In this document: one piece after another, positions 63,464-64,000 of the stretch | Layout: every line of letters begins with the position of its first letter | Position numbering within the stretch: the first letter of the stretch is position 1 | Source: Mycolicibacterium sp. HK-90 | Lineage (GTDB): Bacteria > Actinomycetota > Actinomycetes > Mycobacteriales > Mycobacteriaceae | NCBI RefSeq assembly: GCF_030486405.1 | Contig: NZ_CP129613.1 | Location: 6,424,667-6,488,666 of the forward strand | Reading direction: 5' to 3' | Length of the DNA stretch: 64,000 bases | Notes under the pieces: generated by a model | The model's database searches: none | What the model saw: only the letters and a program-made list of their open reading frames with translations | What the model was told of the DNA's origin: nothing | Position numbers and translations under genes: made by a program

Positions 63464-64000
63464 TTGACAGCTGACCCCGACCCACCATTCGTCGCCGTCT
63501 GGAACAGCGTCGTTGCCGAACTCAACGGTGAGCGCGACCCGGAATCCGGCCAGCCCGGTGATCCGGCGCTCCCCCCGTTGACCCCTCAGCAAAGGGCCTG
63601 GCTCAAGCTCGTCAAACCCCTCGTCATCGCCGAGGGGTTTGCTCTGCTCTCGGTTCCCACCCCGTTCGTCCAGAACGAGATCGAACGGCACCTGCGCGAA
63701 CCCATCATCAACGCGCTCAGCCGCAAGCTGGGTCAGCGGGTCGAGCTCGGTGTGCGCATCGCGACGCCCCCGGAGGAACCCGAGGACTCGACGTCCCGGT
63801 CGGACACCGTGGCCGCCACCGAGGTACCCGCCGACACCGCAGACCCGGTGACCGACGCCGACGAGATCGACGACGACAACGCCGCGAAGGTCAACGCCGA
63901 AGAGAGCTGGCCGACCTACTTCAGCAGCCCGCAACGTGATTCCACGATCAGCGACGACAACGCGGTCAATCTCAACCGGCGCTACACCTTCGACACCTTC
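63464..64000 (+). CDS. dnaA: chromosomal replication initiator DnaA (5' part, cut by window end)
   Basis: A TTG start gives the sequence [19 protein letters not shown], followed by [39 protein letters not shown], the DnaA domain I that contacts DnaB and helpers. A disordered acidic domain II follows, and the start of the AAA+ domain ([10 protein letters not shown]) is reached at the window end. The first 179 codons are visible; the ATPase and DNA-binding domains lie beyond. AAGGGGGA nine bases upstream supports the TTG start. Confidence 0.95.
   Translation, partial: MTADPDPPFVAVWNSVVAELNGERDPESGQPGDPALPPLTPQQRAWLKLVKPLVIAEGFALLSVPTPFVQNEIERHLREPIINALSRKLGQRVELGVRIATPPEEPEDSTSRSDTVAATEVPADTADPVTDADEIDDDNAAKVNAEESWPTYFSSPQRDSTISDDNAVNLNRRYTFDTF

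Overview
The window is a high-GC actinobacterial chromosome segment from a fast-growing mycobacterium (Mycolicibacterium, M. smegmatis-like). Evidence is the run dnaA-rpmH-rnpA-yidD-yidC-jag-rsmG-parA-parB at the right end, the block cwlM-trxC-trxB-rsmA-sigM-murJ-DUF6049-mutT4-pcnA, and the block corresponding to H37Rv Rv0036c-Rv0058 running down to dnaB. In M. tuberculosis the last two blocks lie on opposite sides of dnaA; here they are joined between about 40.9 and 41.0 kb, as I recall for M. smegmatis-type genomes. The window ends inside dnaA, so the dnaA-dnaN oriC gap lies just outside.

Layout. 0-10.3 kb is accessory and envelope-flavoured: two Tat-exported DUF1906 paralogues flanking an unusual SRPBCC-acyl-CoA-ligase fusion, a secreted Gmad2-like protein, a coiled-coil LAS-type peptidase-like protein, a VOC/DUF1905 pair, a beta-lactamase-fold lipoprotein and a divergent SDR/flavoprotein pair. 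10.5-14 kb holds dnaB (no intein) and the operon rpsF-ssb-rpsR-rplI. 14.1-16.2 kb carries three tandem Gly/Pro/Gln-rich membrane-protein paralogues, the third broken by one in-frame TGA. 16.2-20.8 kb is the overlapping minus-strand set DUF5318-ponA1-GT87. 20.9-24.6 kb has DUF1707, PadR, ino1 and an alpha/beta hydrolase. 24.7-33.6 kb adds a PhoX-type phosphatase, an F420-type oxidoreductase, GntR, a polar amino-acid ABC transporter with binding protein and permease fused, MarR, glucosylglycerate hydrolase and an SDR. 33.6-40.9 kb is leuS, mtc28, a small membrane protein, YqgE, an MFS transporter and a TIGR03084 protein. 41-50 kb is an Asp-rich repeat protein, pcnA, mutT4, DUF6049 and murJ. 50-54 kb is sigM/rsmA, trxB/trxC and cwlM. 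54.2-57.3 kb is a small insert (GH1 lipoprotein, TetR and a hypothetical gene). 57.5-64 kb is the chromosome-segregation and origin-proximal cluster with three parS sites, two of them inside parA and one inside rsmG.

Functional themes: chromosome replication and segregation (dnaA, dnaB, ssb, parAB/parS), peptidoglycan synthesis and its control (ponA1, murJ, cwlM), membrane protein insertion and RNA processing (yidC, yidD, rnpA), redox control (trxB/trxC behind a SigH-type promoter) and osmolyte/inositol metabolism (ino1, ggh). Many start codons sit 6-8 bases behind a TANNNT -10 hexamer, the signature of leaderless mRNAs. Regulatory signals worth testing include a LexA-like box and DnaA-box-like repeats before dnaB, a clustered DnaA-box palindrome before dnaA, palindromes at TetR, MarR and PadR genes, and strong hairpins after ino1, rplI and between the SDR gene and leuS.

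I see no tRNA, rRNA, CRISPR array, transposase or prophage. The most unusual items are the SRPBCC-ANL fusion with its flanking DUF1906 pair, the stop-interrupted paralogue, and the octuple DxDGDG repeat protein behind pcnA.
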